Source: Terriglobus saanensis SP1PR4 (GTDB lineage Bacteria > Acidobacteriota > Terriglobia > Terriglobales > Acidobacteriaceae). From it: DNA of 64,000 bases. The notes under the pieces are model-generated. The model was not told the origin of the DNA, did no database searches, and saw only the letters and a program-made list of their open reading frames with translations. The stretch is from the NCBI RefSeq assembly GCF_000179915.2, contig NC_014963.1, forward strand, positions 2,294,001 to 2,358,000, read 5' to 3'. This document shows, piece by piece, positions 6,779 through 16,011 of this stretch; position 1 is the stretch's first letter, and each line of letters starts with the position of its first letter. Both the position numbers and the translations under genes were made by a program.

Positions 6779-7624
6779 TTACTGCCCGAAGATGCCCGGT
6801 TGCTCCAAAACTCTGGACGTCAAAACCACGCCGGTTCGCTGATCGTGAAGAGAGATCGGAAACGCCAGAACGCTCCAGGTCGATCCTCTCTCTGTTTCAC
6901 GTGGAACGGCCATCAGACCGCGTCGCGTCCGGTCGATATAGGTCTCCCGCGTGGTCGCAACGGCATGCAGAACGTCGCGCCAGTCCCGCATCGCCGGAAA
7001 CTCCTGGAAGAGATTGCGCCCGAAGAACCACTCCTTCGGCTGTTCTAGGTAATCCGCTGCCGCTTCGTTGACGTATTGCCAATTTGCATCGGCATCGACG
7101 ATCTGCACCAGGACATCCGCCCCGATCGCCATGGCAATGCGCGAATAGAAGAACTCACGCGCATCGACCACCACAGGCTCGCCGCGCCGCTTTGCCTCCA
7201 GACCCCGCAAAGCGCTCAGAAGGTCCTCGACACTGCTGTACCCCTTCAGCAGGTGCATGTCCTCCACCCCACCAAAGCGCCGCTCCAGTGTCGCGGACAG
7301 AATAATGATTGGAACCTCTGGCCGTTTCTGCCGTAACTTTGCAGCTACCTCGGTCCCAAACTTCCCATGTCCCAAGTGATAGTCCAGAACGGCGACATCA
7401 ATATTGTCCAGCTCCGCATTTGCCTCTTCGACGGTTCCGGCCATCACGCAGTCATATCCGTGCTGACGTAGGATCGCAGCCCGCAGGAAAACGTTCGCGG
7501 GATCATCATCCAGCAGTAACACTCGGACAACAGCCGGTTTCGGCGGTGCAGGCATCTCCATCAAATTTTCGTGTATTTCGTCAGCCATTGAGAGTTCAGA
7601 TGCCGGGGACGGGAAGGCAGTCAC
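6779..7624 (-). CDS. Response-regulator receiver plus PAS-domain protein
   Basis: A receiver domain spans about residues 33-145, with the acidic pair in LLLDDDPAN, the phospho-acceptor Asp in VAVLDYHLGHG, the conserved Ser/Thr in IILSAT and the Lys in LLKGYSS. A PAS-like domain follows at about residues 165-275 (SRIAMAIGADVLVQIVDAD, WQYVNEAAADYLEQP). There is no DNA-binding or kinase domain, so it is a single-module sensor and receiver, perhaps acting on a partner kinase. The start is uncertain: the longest frame begins with GTG at 7624; an ATG 36 bases further in (MADEIHENL) is an alternative. Confidence 0.8.
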   Translation of the reverse strand: MTAFPSPASELSMADEIHENLMEMPAPPKPAVVRVLLLDDDPANVFLRAAILRQHGYDCVMAGTVEEANAELDNIDVAVLDYHLGHGKFGTEVAAKLRQKRPEVPIIILSATLERRFGGVEDMHLLKGYSSVEDLLSALRGLEAKRRGEPVVVDAREFFYSRIAMAIGADVLVQIVDADANWQYVNEAAADYLEQPKEWFFGRNLFQEFPAMRDWRDVLHAVATTRETYIDRTRRGLMAVPRETERGSTWSVLAFPISLHDQRTGVVLTSRVLEQPGIFGQ

Positions 7625-7722
7625 CCTAAAAAGCTCATTCCCTGTAAATATCTGAAAAAAAGCGACTTAAAATTCTGAGGCAGACGGGCCAAATTGGACG
7701 ACGCGGATCAGCCAGTAACAAA

Positions 7723-7752
7723 AAGACCAGGACTGATGGCAGTCCTGGTCTT
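7723..7752 (-). terminator. Intrinsic terminator of the 7771-8667 gene
   Basis: A perfect 13-bp stem (AAGACCAGGACTG / CAGTCCTGGTCTT) with loop ATGG, followed on the minus strand by TTTTTGTTAC, 19 bp after the stop codon. Confidence 0.85.
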
Positions 7753-7770
7753 GAAGAAGAAGATAGGTCT

Positions 7771-8667
7771 TTACTGAACGGCTGAGCCAATAAGGATGGG
7801 TAGGAATGCCGATGGAGGACCAACAGGGAGCAAATTGAAGTGCGTGGAATCGACGACATAACCCACGAACTGTACCTGTGTAGCCGATCCTCCATCCGGA
7901 GTGAAGTTGAACGTGAAAAGAAACCGGCCCGTCTGGTCCGGAGTTGTCAGGGTCGCTTGCAAGGCCACAGGCGGAATGACAAACGCTGTATCGTGGCCAG
8001 CATCACCAACGAAGAAACTGACGATTCCTTGCGCCAGGCCTTGGCTGATATCGACGGTCCCGCCTACCGCAACCGCATTCGGGGTTCCACTGGTCTCGAA
8101 AGTCTCACCGGTCAGACGAAAGTTAAAGCTGCCTTCCGGCCCCCCGGAAACTGTCTGCCTCACCAGCGATCCGCTGGCGCCAGCTTTACTATCGGATTCC
8201 AGCAGTGTCGCACTCTTCACCTTGCCTCCCTCTTGCGAGACAAAGAGTGTGAAGGTTTCAACATTGCTTGAAGTAATATTCAGTGTCACGGTGCCTGTAC
8301 CATCTGCGTTCAGAGTGTACGAGCCTGTGACAGGAGTCTCGCCGGCCATGCCCGCACTATTTGAATCCAATACGCCAGAGGTGATATGGCCTCGTCCGTC
8401 AGCAACGATGCTTCCCACTGCCGTCGTCTCGCGAGATGGAGATGTCCCCCCGACAGAAGCTCCGCGCAGTGAGAGAGCATACTGCCCCTTCAACGCAGAG
8501 GCCTGGGATCCCGCTCCGGGCTTGGCGGAAGCAGCAAGGGCGACGACGCCTGGTTTAGCTTGTGGGAGATTAAAGGGAAGAGGTTTAGGGTTTTGAGCGG
8601 TTAATACCGGCGTTGCGGTAACAATCAATGCTGCAAGAGTCAGATATTTTGAAGAAGGTGTATGCAT
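7771..8667 (-). CDS. Secreted protein with Ser/Thr/Gly-rich beta repeats
   Basis: I chose the ATG at 8667 because GAGGAG sits eight bases upstream and it gives a signal peptide (MHTPSSKYLTLAALIVTATP, then VLTAQ). The mature part has segments typical of acidobacterial surface or secreted proteins (SIVADGRGHITSGVLDSNSA, GSYTLNADGTGTVTLN, RFLFTFNFTPDGG). These suggest beta-sandwich repeats of about 100 residues. Location is probably periplasmic, outer-membrane or extracellular. It has its own terminator and a long upstream region, so it is monocistronic. No enzymatic motif is seen. Confidence 0.7.
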   Translation of the reverse strand: MHTPSSKYLTLAALIVTATPVLTAQNPKPLPFNLPQAKPGVVALAASAKPGAGSQASALKGQYALSLRGASVGGTSPSRETTAVGSIVADGRGHITSGVLDSNSAGMAGETPVTGSYTLNADGTGTVTLNITSSNVETFTLFVSQEGGKVKSATLLESDSKAGASGSLVRQTVSGGPEGSFNFRLTGETFETSGTPNAVAVGGTVDISQGLAQGIVSFFVGDAGHDTAFVIPPVALQATLTTPDQTGRFLFTFNFTPDGGSATQVQFVGYVVDSTHFNLLPVGPPSAFLPILIGSAVQ

Positions 8668-9407
8668 CTCGGAGTACTCCTCATAAGTATGTTGCTGCTG
8701 ATAGGGGACTAAGTCGGCGCATTGGCTAATCCGCACGCCGGCCACGGTCGTACAACGTGCTCGTAGATCCACAATCCAGAATGAATTGGACTAGCAGAGG
8801 ATCTGTTACAAGAAAAACAAATGATAAGAAGAATTATTCCCTGGGATAAATTGCTATAACTTCTTTCTCGGGATGCAACAGTCCGGAAAGTCCTTTTCTT
8901 TATGGCTTCCTAAAAAGTTTCCCATGAGTATGGGCTATAGATTTTATCGATATAAGTAAGTCAAATGATCATATGTTTGATAGAGATATCGATATCTACA
9001 TGGACAGAATTTGTAAGTTTTGCGCAAGCCGATTTGGAAATCTAGCTGCCAGCAAATGAGCAAAAGATATAAGCGCAAAGAATACGTAAACTCACTTTTT
9101 TTCAACATTTGCGAATATTCAAAAATTTAATGCTGGCAACATAACCAAATTACTTCTTTAAATTTCCTGCGCTTTGTACTTCCGATAACTCGATGGGCGT
9201 CGCTTTCAGAAAGGTGACATGCTCGCGCCAAAGCATTCATTTCTGTGCCGCACTCCGCGTGAATTTGAGCGTGGACAGTCTCCGAGAGCGAAGTGCCCCG
9301 GAAGTGGCTCCGACACGTTAAAGATTTTTCCACATGAATTGAACTTTATGGACGGTCACGTCGTAGAGACCTGAGAAAGCCTTTGTCAGATTGTCGGAGG
9401 ACATCTC
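8668..9407. other. AT-rich divergent intergenic region with a 14-bp palindrome
   Basis: About 740 bp between divergent genes. The part from about 8810 to 9130 is clearly AT-rich and includes a perfect palindrome AGATATCGATATCT at 8984-8997. A 68-codon minus-strand frame (9127-9333) is open but has no recognised family and no clear ribosome site. The right end carries TCGGAGGACATCTC just before the permease ATG. It is probably a promoter region for both flanking genes. Confidence 0.5.
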
Positions 9408-11945
9408 ATGCAGGACATCCGCGCCGCTTTGCGTCAGCTTCTAAAATCGCCCAGCTTCTCCATTACGGTCATCCTGACGATGGCCCTGGGAATCGGAGCC
9501 AATACCGCGATCTTCACGCTGGTGCACTCGGTCCTGCTGAAATCCTTGCCCGTAGCCGATCCGAAGACGCTTTACCGTGTCGGCGACCTGGACGATTGCT
9601 GCGTCAACGGTGGATTCATCAACGATAACGGTGACTTCGACCTCTTCTCCTACGACCTCTATAAACATCTTCAGGCGACGACGCCAGAGTTCCAAGAACT
9701 TGCGGCCATGCAGTCGGGCGGCAACAGCATGAATACGCGGTGGGGTACAGAACTCGCCAAGTCTGAACGCACACAGTACGTCTCCGGTAACTTCTTCAAG
9801 ACATTCGGAATTGGACCGTTCGCGGGACGCGTCTTCACCAGCGACGACGACCACACGGGAGCGGCCCCTACAGCAGTCATGAGCTATCAGGCCTGGCAGT
9901 CGGACTATGGCAGCAATCCGAAGCTGATCGGAGCCACGCTCTATCTTCAGGGACAGCCGGTTACGCTCGTCGGCATCGCTCCGCCTGGATTTTTCGGAGA
10001 CCGTATCCGAAGCAGCCCTCCCGCCCTTTGGATTCCGCTGTCTGTGGAACCGGCCATTGAAGGAAAGAACACCATCCTTCGTGTCGCCGAAAGCAACTGG
10101 CTCTATGTTCTGGGGCGAACCAAGCCTGGTTTGGCTGTCGCTCCATTGCAGGGAAAAATTTCCAACACCTTGCGGCAGTGGCTCGGAACGCAGCCCGGTT
10201 ATCTGAGAAACGGCGGAGCAACGCTCATCCCCCGCCAGCATGTCGTGCTCGTTCCCGGTGGAGCGGGGATTCAGAACATGCAGCAGGAGCAGAGTAAGGG
10301 GCTTTATCTGCTCATGGCGATCTCAGGGCTTGTCCTTCTCGTCGCCTGCGCGAATGTGGCCAACCTTCTGCTGGCCCGCGGTATGACGCGCTCCGCAGAA
10401 ACTTCTATCCGCATGGCACTCGGAGCAGCACGAAGCAGATTGATTCGACAGATGTTGACCGAGAGCGTCCTTCTGGGATGCATTGGCGGTCTGGCTGGAC
10501 TCGCAGTCGCCTATGCAGGAACACGAATGATCCTCGCGCTGGCTTTTCCCGAGTCGCCAAGCCTACCGATTGCCGCTAGCCCTTCCATTCCCGTGCTGGC
10601 GTTTACTTTTTTGCTCTCGCTGATGACCGGTGTCGTCTTTGGCATCGTGCCAGCGTGGATTACCTCCCACTCCGATCCGGCCGAAGCCCTCCGAGGCGCG
10701 AATCGTTCCACACGCGATCGGGCATCGTTGCCACAGAAATCGCTCATCGTCTTCCAGGCCGCACTCTCGCTGGTACTTCTGGTGGGCGCAGGCCTGATGA
10801 CCAAGAGCCTGCGCAACATGGAGCACCAGAACTTCGGCATCCAGACGGCGGATCGATACGTAGTTCATCTGTCTCCTGCGGGCGCGGGCTATACGCCCGA
10901 GAAGCTGAATCCCTTATATCTAGAGCTGGAGCGACAACTCGGAGCGCTCCCCGGTGTCCAGAGCGTAGGTCTGGCTCTTTACAGCACTCTGGAAGGGAAC
11001 AACTGGGGGGAAGGTATCTTCGTGGATGGACGCCCTGCACCGGGGCCGAACGATCACAACGGATCCTCATGGGACCGAGTCAGCCCAAAGTTTTTTGACA
11101 CCGTCGGTCAGCCAATCGTGCGCGGACGTGGATTTACGGACGGCGATACGGCCACATCGCAAAAGGTAGCCGTCGTCAATCAGGCTTTCGTAAAGAAGTT
11201 CTTCCCGAAGGAAGACCCCATTGGCCGACACTTCGGAGTCTTCGATCAGAAGTACTCCAAGAGCTTCGAGATCGTCGGTATCGTCGCGGATGCTAAGTAC
11301 AGTAACCCGCGCAGCGAAGTGCGCACCATGTACTTTCGTCCCCTGACGCAGGAGTTGACGGGACTTACAGGCGCGAACGAGATCATGGCGGAAGGTCGGT
11401 CTCTCTACATCAACTCGGCCACGCTGCACTTTCAAAGCCCACCGCAAAATGTTGATGCGATGGTGCGCCGCGTCCTGGCCAATATCAACCCCAATCTCAC
11501 TATCCAGGATCTTCATCCGCTGGATGCCCAGGTGGCCGATAACTTCACACAGGAACGGCTCATCGCCCGCTTGACCGCAGCCTTCGGCCTGCTGGCGTTA
11601 GTGCTGGCTTCCGTTGGCCTCTATGGCATTACGTCGTATCAGGTCGCACGCAGAACCAGCGAGATCGGCTTACGCATGGCGCTTGGCGCGAATCGTACGA
11701 ACGTGGTGCAGATGGTTTTGCGTCAGGCTATCTTCCAGGCAGGTCTTGGGCTTGTCATCGGAGTTCCTATCGCAATCCTGGGAGCACGCGCTCTAGCCGA
11801 TCAACTCTACCAGGTTCGCTCCTATGATCCCGCAAGCATGGGAATCGCAATCGTGGTCCTGATTGTCTCAGCAGCCGTCGCTGGATTCATTCCTGCGCGC
11901 CGTGCCGCAAAGATTGAACCCATGGTGGCATTACGTACCGAATAG
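9408..11945 (+). CDS. MacB-like ABC transporter permease of the acidobacterial duplicated orphan type (ADOP)
   Basis: This is an 845-residue membrane protein. The first half has an N-terminal transmembrane segment (SITVILTMALGIGANTAIFT), a large periplasmic MacB_PCD domain (about residues 45-260) and an FtsX domain of three helices with the motif LLVACANVANLLLARG. The second half repeats this: a transmembrane segment, a periplasmic domain, and FtsX helices (GLYGITSYQVARRTSEIGLR with MALGA). This duplicated permease without an adjacent ATPase is characteristic of Acidobacteria (TIGR03434-like). A strong site, CGGAGGACATCTC, precedes the ATG. Substrate is unknown. No nucleotide-binding partner is encoded in the neighbourhood. 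Confidence 0.92.
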   Translation: MQDIRAALRQLLKSPSFSITVILTMALGIGANTAIFTLVHSVLLKSLPVADPKTLYRVGDLDDCCVNGGFINDNGDFDLFSYDLYKHLQATTPEFQELAAMQSGGNSMNTRWGTELAKSERTQYVSGNFFKTFGIGPFAGRVFTSDDDHTGAAPTAVMSYQAWQSDYGSNPKLIGATLYLQGQPVTLVGIAPPGFFGDRIRSSPPALWIPLSVEPAIEGKNTILRVAESNWLYVLGRTKPGLAVAPLQGKISNTLRQWLGTQPGYLRNGGATLIPRQHVVLVPGGAGIQNMQQEQSKGLYLLMAISGLVLLVACANVANLLLARGMTRSAETSIRMALGAARSRLIRQMLTESVLLGCIGGLAGLAVAYAGTRMILALAFPESPSLPIAASPSIPVLAFTFLLSLMTGVVFGIVPAWITSHSDPAEALRGANRSTRDRASLPQKSLIVFQAALSLVLLVGAGLMTKSLRNMEHQNFGIQTADRYVVHLSPAGAGYTPEKLNPLYLELERQLGALPGVQSVGLALYSTLEGNNWGEGIFVDGRPAPGPNDHNGSSWDRVSPKFFDTVGQPIVRGRGFTDGDTATSQKVAVVNQAFVKKFFPKEDPIGRHFGVFDQKYSKSFEIVGIVADAKYSNPRSEVRTMYFRPLTQELTGLTGANEIMAEGRSLYINSATLHFQSPPQNVDAMVRRVLANINPNLTIQDLHPLDAQVADNFTQERLIARLTAAFGLLALVLASVGLYGITSYQVARRTSEIGLRMALGANRTNVVQMVLRQAIFQAGLGLVIGVPIAILGARALADQLYQVRSYDPASMGIAIVVLIVSAAVAGFIPARRAAKIEPMVALRTE

Positions 11946-12249
11946 TGAAAATTTATTCCCATTCCATCAAACGGTAGCAAGAAGATGACGGCGCGTTGAC
12001 AACTGCGTGATAAGTCGTCCGTCTCCAACTCGTATGTTTAGCCAGTCGCGCACGTTCGGCAGAACTTACGAGGAGAGAGTCTTCCCAATGTTCTCGTTCA
12101 AGAACTTACCTATTCCTTAGACGAAGCGACTTTAGCTGGTAAAGGTAGTTGACTGCCCTGCGCCCGGGACTTCATCGTCCGGCCAGGAGTGGAAACTGCG
12201 CCTCAATTTCAGGAAAACAAATTTTTCACTGGGTCCATAGGAGGTTTGC
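11946..12249. other. Intergenic region before the propeller lipoprotein
   Basis: Roughly 300 bp with no gene seen. It ends in ATAGGAGGTTTGC, the ribosome site of the next gene. I recognise no hairpin terminator behind the permease. Confidence 0.4.
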
Positions 12250-13920
12250 GTGATTTCTATCTCGAAACTGTTCAGAGTGTGTTCCGGTCTGCTTCTTTGC
12301 CAGGTACTGATGTCGTGTAGTGGCAGCAGTTCCCCAGTCGTTGCGCCTCCCACTACTCCGACGCCGCCCTCTACTCCACTGACCGTCGCACCGGACGTCA
12401 CGACTTACCACTTCGATCTTTCGCGAGATGGACTAAATGCGCAGGAAACTATTCTCACCCAGGCCAATGTAAACTCCGCCACCTTCGGTAAAATCGGCAA
12501 CGATCCAGTCGACGGCAAAGTGGATGCAGAGCCTCTCTTTCTCGCTAACCTGACCGTCGGCGGACAGATGCGGAATGTGCTCTACGTCGCAACCGAGCAC
12601 GGCAGCGTCTACGCCTTCGATTCCGACACGAACGCCCAGCTCTGGAAAAGCTCTGTGATCCCTACCGGCGAAACGACCAGTGACGACCGCGGTTGCTCGC
12701 AGATCACCACCGAAATCGGCATCACCTCGACTCCTACGATCGATCGCAAGTTGGGCACGAACGGCACGATCTTCATCGTCGGTATGAGCAAAGACGCAGC
12801 AGGGAAGTACCACCAACGGCTCCATGCGCTCGACATCACGACGGGTGCCGAAGTCACTGGCAGCCCATCCGAAATCGCAGCCACCTTCCCCGGAGTCGGT
12901 GATAACTCGCAGAACGGGAACGTGGTCTTCGATCCCTCTCAGTATGCGGAACGCTCCGCGCTCACGCTTCTCAATGGCAACGTCTACCTGGCCTTCACCT
13001 CCCATTGTGACATTGGCCTCTACACTGGTTGGCTTATGGCCTACAGCGAGACTACCCTCCAGCAGACCCAGGTTCTCAACCTCACACCGAATGGCAATCG
13101 TGGCTCTATCTGGATGAGCGGCAACGGAGCCGCTGTAGACAGTAATAACAATCTGTATCTGCTCGATGCCAACGGCACCTTTGACACAACCATGGACTCC
13201 AACGGTATGCCAAGCAAGGGTGACTTTGGCAACGCCATGCTCAAGATCACCGGCAGCGGTCAACTCGCCGTGACCGATTACTTTGAAACCTTCAACACCA
13301 CGACCGAATCCACCAATGACGCCGACCTCGGATCGGGTGGCCCACTTCTTCTACCCGATATGACCGATGCAACCGGCAAGGTTCGTCATCTCATCGTCGG
13401 CGCAGGCAAGGACAAAAACATCTTCCTCGCCGACCGCGATAATCTCGGGAAGTACAACCCAGCCACAAGCCCCATGGACAGCAACATTTACCAGAAGATC
13501 ACAGGTCAGCTTGCGGGTCTCAATTACACCACCCCCGCCTACTTCAACAACGTCCTCTACTTCGCCTCCGACGGAGACACCCTCAAGGCCTTTCCTCTAA
13601 CGAACGCGCGGCTGGCGACCACACCTTCTAGCGTGTCGACCGCCACCTTCGCCCATCCCGGCTCTACACCCGCAGTCTCGGCTAACGGCACCCAGAACGG
13701 AATTGTCTGGGCTGTCCAGTCGGCACTGACCGCTCCGGGTGTTCTGCATGCCTACGATCCCACCAACCTTCAGCACGAGTTTTACAACAGCAATCAGGCC
13801 GCCAGTGGCCGAGATGCCTTTGGCAATGGAAACAAGTTCATCACTCCGCTCGTTGTAAATGGAAAGGTTTACATCGGTACGCAGAACAGCGTGGCGATCT
13901 TTGGCCTGCTCCCCCACTGA
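12250..13920 (+). CDS. PQQ-type beta-propeller lipoprotein
   Basis: The GTG start is supported by AGGAGG six to seven bases upstream. The N-terminus (LFRVCSGLLLCQVLMSC) carries a lipobox-like LMSC, then a low-complexity Ser/Pro/Thr linker (residues 25-50). The rest, about 500 residues, is a WD40/PQQ-like propeller: blade motifs LYVATEHGSVYAFDSDTN, RLHALDITTGAEV, GSIWMSGNGAAVDSNNNLYL, VWAVQSALTAPGVLHAYD and GKVYIGTQNSVAIFGLL. It is likely an exported lipid-anchored scaffold or binding protein; the PQQ-ligand residues of dehydrogenases cannot be confirmed. It is monocistronic, ending in a strong terminator. Confidence 0.8.
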   Translation: MISISKLFRVCSGLLLCQVLMSCSGSSSPVVAPPTTPTPPSTPLTVAPDVTTYHFDLSRDGLNAQETILTQANVNSATFGKIGNDPVDGKVDAEPLFLANLTVGGQMRNVLYVATEHGSVYAFDSDTNAQLWKSSVIPTGETTSDDRGCSQITTEIGITSTPTIDRKLGTNGTIFIVGMSKDAAGKYHQRLHALDITTGAEVTGSPSEIAATFPGVGDNSQNGNVVFDPSQYAERSALTLLNGNVYLAFTSHCDIGLYTGWLMAYSETTLQQTQVLNLTPNGNRGSIWMSGNGAAVDSNNNLYLLDANGTFDTTMDSNGMPSKGDFGNAMLKITGSGQLAVTDYFETFNTTTESTNDADLGSGGPLLLPDMTDATGKVRHLIVGAGKDKNIFLADRDNLGKYNPATSPMDSNIYQKITGQLAGLNYTTPAYFNNVLYFASDGDTLKAFPLTNARLATTPSSVSTATFAHPGSTPAVSANGTQNGIVWAVQSALTAPGVLHAYDPTNLQHEFYNSNQAASGRDAFGNGNKFITPLVVNGKVYIGTQNSVAIFGLLPH

Positions 13921-13948
13921 TGGAATCGAAGAATCTTCGATTTTCCGT

Positions 13949-13977
13949 AAAAGGCGCTGCTTAGAGCAGCGCCTTTT
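13949..13977. terminator. Bidirectional intrinsic terminator between convergent genes
   Basis: A perfect 12-bp stem (AAAAGGCGCTGC / GCAGCGCCTTTT) with loop TTAGA; the A/T ends make it work in both directions. A second inverted repeat (AATCGAAGA-A-TCTTCGATT) lies just left at 13924-13942. Confidence 0.85.
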
Positions 13978-14018
13978 ACTTTGAACCTGAGCTCAATGCT
14001 TCTGACGCAACCCGAATC

Positions 14019-15665
14019 CTAGTTTTCGGTCGGCTTTTCTTCCACGTGGTCGATGACCAGCACAGGCACAGGACGTTTCTGCTTCTCCAGTTTCAGTCCA
14101 AGCTGTTTATTCACTGCGTCGAAGAACGACAGAGCTCCATTAGGGTCTGATGCTCCGCCACTCGCGCCCGGAGCGCCCGTACCCTTGACCAGATCCGCAG
14201 AACTGAAACTCAAGGTGAAGTCCCACGCGCCCTTGATCCCGGTCGCGTCCAAAACCGGGCTGTAGATGAATCCCGCGGCCACGCGTTGAAACTCCTCTCC
14301 GATCTGCGCCATGTTCATGTTCTGGCAGGTCACCAACCGATTGAGGATAGGGCTGGCGATTCGAGGGTCTTTTCCATCGGGTCCGGGCCCTTCGGTGCAT
14401 CGTGTGCGGCTCGAAGGATCTGCCTTCTTCAGCTTAGGCGATACGGCGATAAGGGTATAGGCAGAGACAGGCCGATCTTCCTTGTGCACTTTCATCTGGA
14501 AGCGTTCGATCAGAAGTCCCTTCAACATATTGCGGAGGTCCTCGATGTCGATCGGAGGCCGGGTTGGACCCGCATTCGAGAGCGCATCGTTCGATACCTT
14601 CGCGAGGATGTCGAATTTATCTACGTCCAACCACTTCGCCGCACCAACGATCGCCTCGTCATCGTTGGGATTCAACTCCCACGCGATGTCGAGTAGGGTT
14701 TTCAAAGTGATGGACTGTAAATCGATCTGTCCTCCATTGATTCGTCCACTGGTATTGCCGCCAGCCTTACCCGGTTTGATCGTTGCAACATCGAACTGGG
14801 CGGGAGGTGGTGTAGGTAAAGCACTCTCGATTCCCGGTGGATTCGGCGTGGGCTTTTCGTTGACGCTATCGACGATCAACACTGCTCGCGGTGCTGTCTT
14901 GAGCTCCAGATTCAATCCCAATTGTTTCTGCAACGCGTCGAAGATCGAGATGCCATCGGCTCCCGCCTTTTGTAGCTGGCCCTTTCCCGTCCAGGTCAGG
15001 TCGAAGTCCCAGGAGCCCTTCAGACCGGTCGCGTCGACGACGGGATTCGCCAGATATCCGCCCGCCATCATATGCACCATCTCGGCAAACGTCTCCATCG
15101 TCATGTTGTGGCACGTCACCACGATGTTCGATACCACCCCGGGTGCCTCATTCTGTGGGGGAGGATGCGGAACACATCCCGTCTGGGCCGTTCCATCCGA
15201 TTCCGTCATCTTTGGCTTGCCGCCCGGAATCACTCCGAGAGCATATGCCGGCATGGGGGCCGTTCCGTTGTGCGCTATGAGCGCAAATCTGTTTGCCAGC
15301 AGAGACTTGAGCATTAACTTCAGATCAGCTTGATTCGACTTTGCAGGTGCCTTCGCAACAATATCGAAGCGGTCCATCTCAAGCCACGAAGGTCCACCCT
15401 GCACATTGTTGGGATCCAGACCATAAGCGGTGGAAATCAGATTCAACATCGTTGCCTGCCGGTAGGCATAGCGATCGCCGTGAAGACTTCCGCCATCCGC
15501 GAAAGGAAATGCACGCGGTGGACTCGGATGCACATCTGCAATCTCGAAGGCAGGAGCGGCGGAAGATGTGTTTTCACCAGAACCGGAGGCGGTCTGAGCA
15601 AACACTGAGCTTACCAAAAGACAAAAAAAGACCCCGCCAGAAAGAAGTCGTAACGTCATCGTCAC
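14019..15665 (-). CDS. Secreted tandem TIGR03435-type acidobacterial protein
   Basis: The signal peptide ends near SSVFAQ. Two copies of the same domain follow. Copy one is at about residues 35-270 (FEIADVHPSPP, WLEMDRFDIVAKAP, LMLKSLLANRFALIAH, VVDATGLKGSWDFDLTW). Copy two is at about residues 290-545 (FDVATIKPGKAGG, WLDVDKFDILAKV, NMLKGLLIERFQMKVH, VLDATGIKGAWDFTLSF). Each ends in ALQKQLGLNLELK / AVNKQLGLKLEKQ. This matches the TIGR03435 family (Soli-type proteins expanded in Acidobacteria), whose members usually hold one domain. Similar domains occur fused to BlaR-like sensors, but no peptidase is present here. Function is unknown. Confidence 0.85.
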   Translation of the reverse strand: MTMTLRLLSGGVFFCLLVSSVFAQTASGSGENTSSAAPAFEIADVHPSPPRAFPFADGGSLHGDRYAYRQATMLNLISTAYGLDPNNVQGGPSWLEMDRFDIVAKAPAKSNQADLKLMLKSLLANRFALIAHNGTAPMPAYALGVIPGGKPKMTESDGTAQTGCVPHPPPQNEAPGVVSNIVVTCHNMTMETFAEMVHMMAGGYLANPVVDATGLKGSWDFDLTWTGKGQLQKAGADGISIFDALQKQLGLNLELKTAPRAVLIVDSVNEKPTPNPPGIESALPTPPPAQFDVATIKPGKAGGNTSGRINGGQIDLQSITLKTLLDIAWELNPNDDEAIVGAAKWLDVDKFDILAKVSNDALSNAGPTRPPIDIEDLRNMLKGLLIERFQMKVHKEDRPVSAYTLIAVSPKLKKADPSSRTRCTEGPGPDGKDPRIASPILNRLVTCQNMNMAQIGEEFQRVAAGFIYSPVLDATGIKGAWDFTLSFSSADLVKGTGAPGASGGASDPNGALSFFDAVNKQLGLKLEKQKRPVPVLVIDHVEEKPTEN

Positions 15666-16011
15666 CTCGATTTAAGGCAGGGTAAATCAATTTATCGTTC
15701 CTTCGAACAAACTTAATTTCCGGTCCACGGTCAGAACTGCATAGCCCCATCGTGGTTTTCACTTTGAAGATGGTGGAAATTGCAACAGAATGTTCTTCAA
15801 ATTTTCAACTGGCCGTAATCTTCAGCCGCATACTCGCCACTAATCTCTACCTGTCCACCTTAAAGCGATGTCATCTATATTTCGCAGCTTTATTAAAGTG
15901 CGACAAACCATTTCCTAGCCAGGAAATATTGGGGCCAGAGACAGAATTCGTCCCGCATCACAATCGATGCCTCAAAAACCTGAAAACGAAAAAAATTGTA
16001 GTGGAGAGACC
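15666..16011. other. Divergent promoter region
   Basis: About 345 bp between the TIGR03435-type gene and the TonB receptor. It contains an inverted repeat ATTTCCT-AGCC-AGGAAAT at 15910-15927, about 85-100 bp before the receptor start, a possible regulator site. I see no cobalamin or TPP riboswitch signature. Confidence 0.4.

Noticed and set aside
9127-9333. 68-codon minus-strand frame in the AT-rich spacer
   Set aside because: No ribosome site, no family, and no support from composition; kept only as a note in the spacer entry.
15666-16011. Cobalamin riboswitch before the TonB receptor
   Set aside because: No B12-box-like sequence was visible; only a short inverted repeat.
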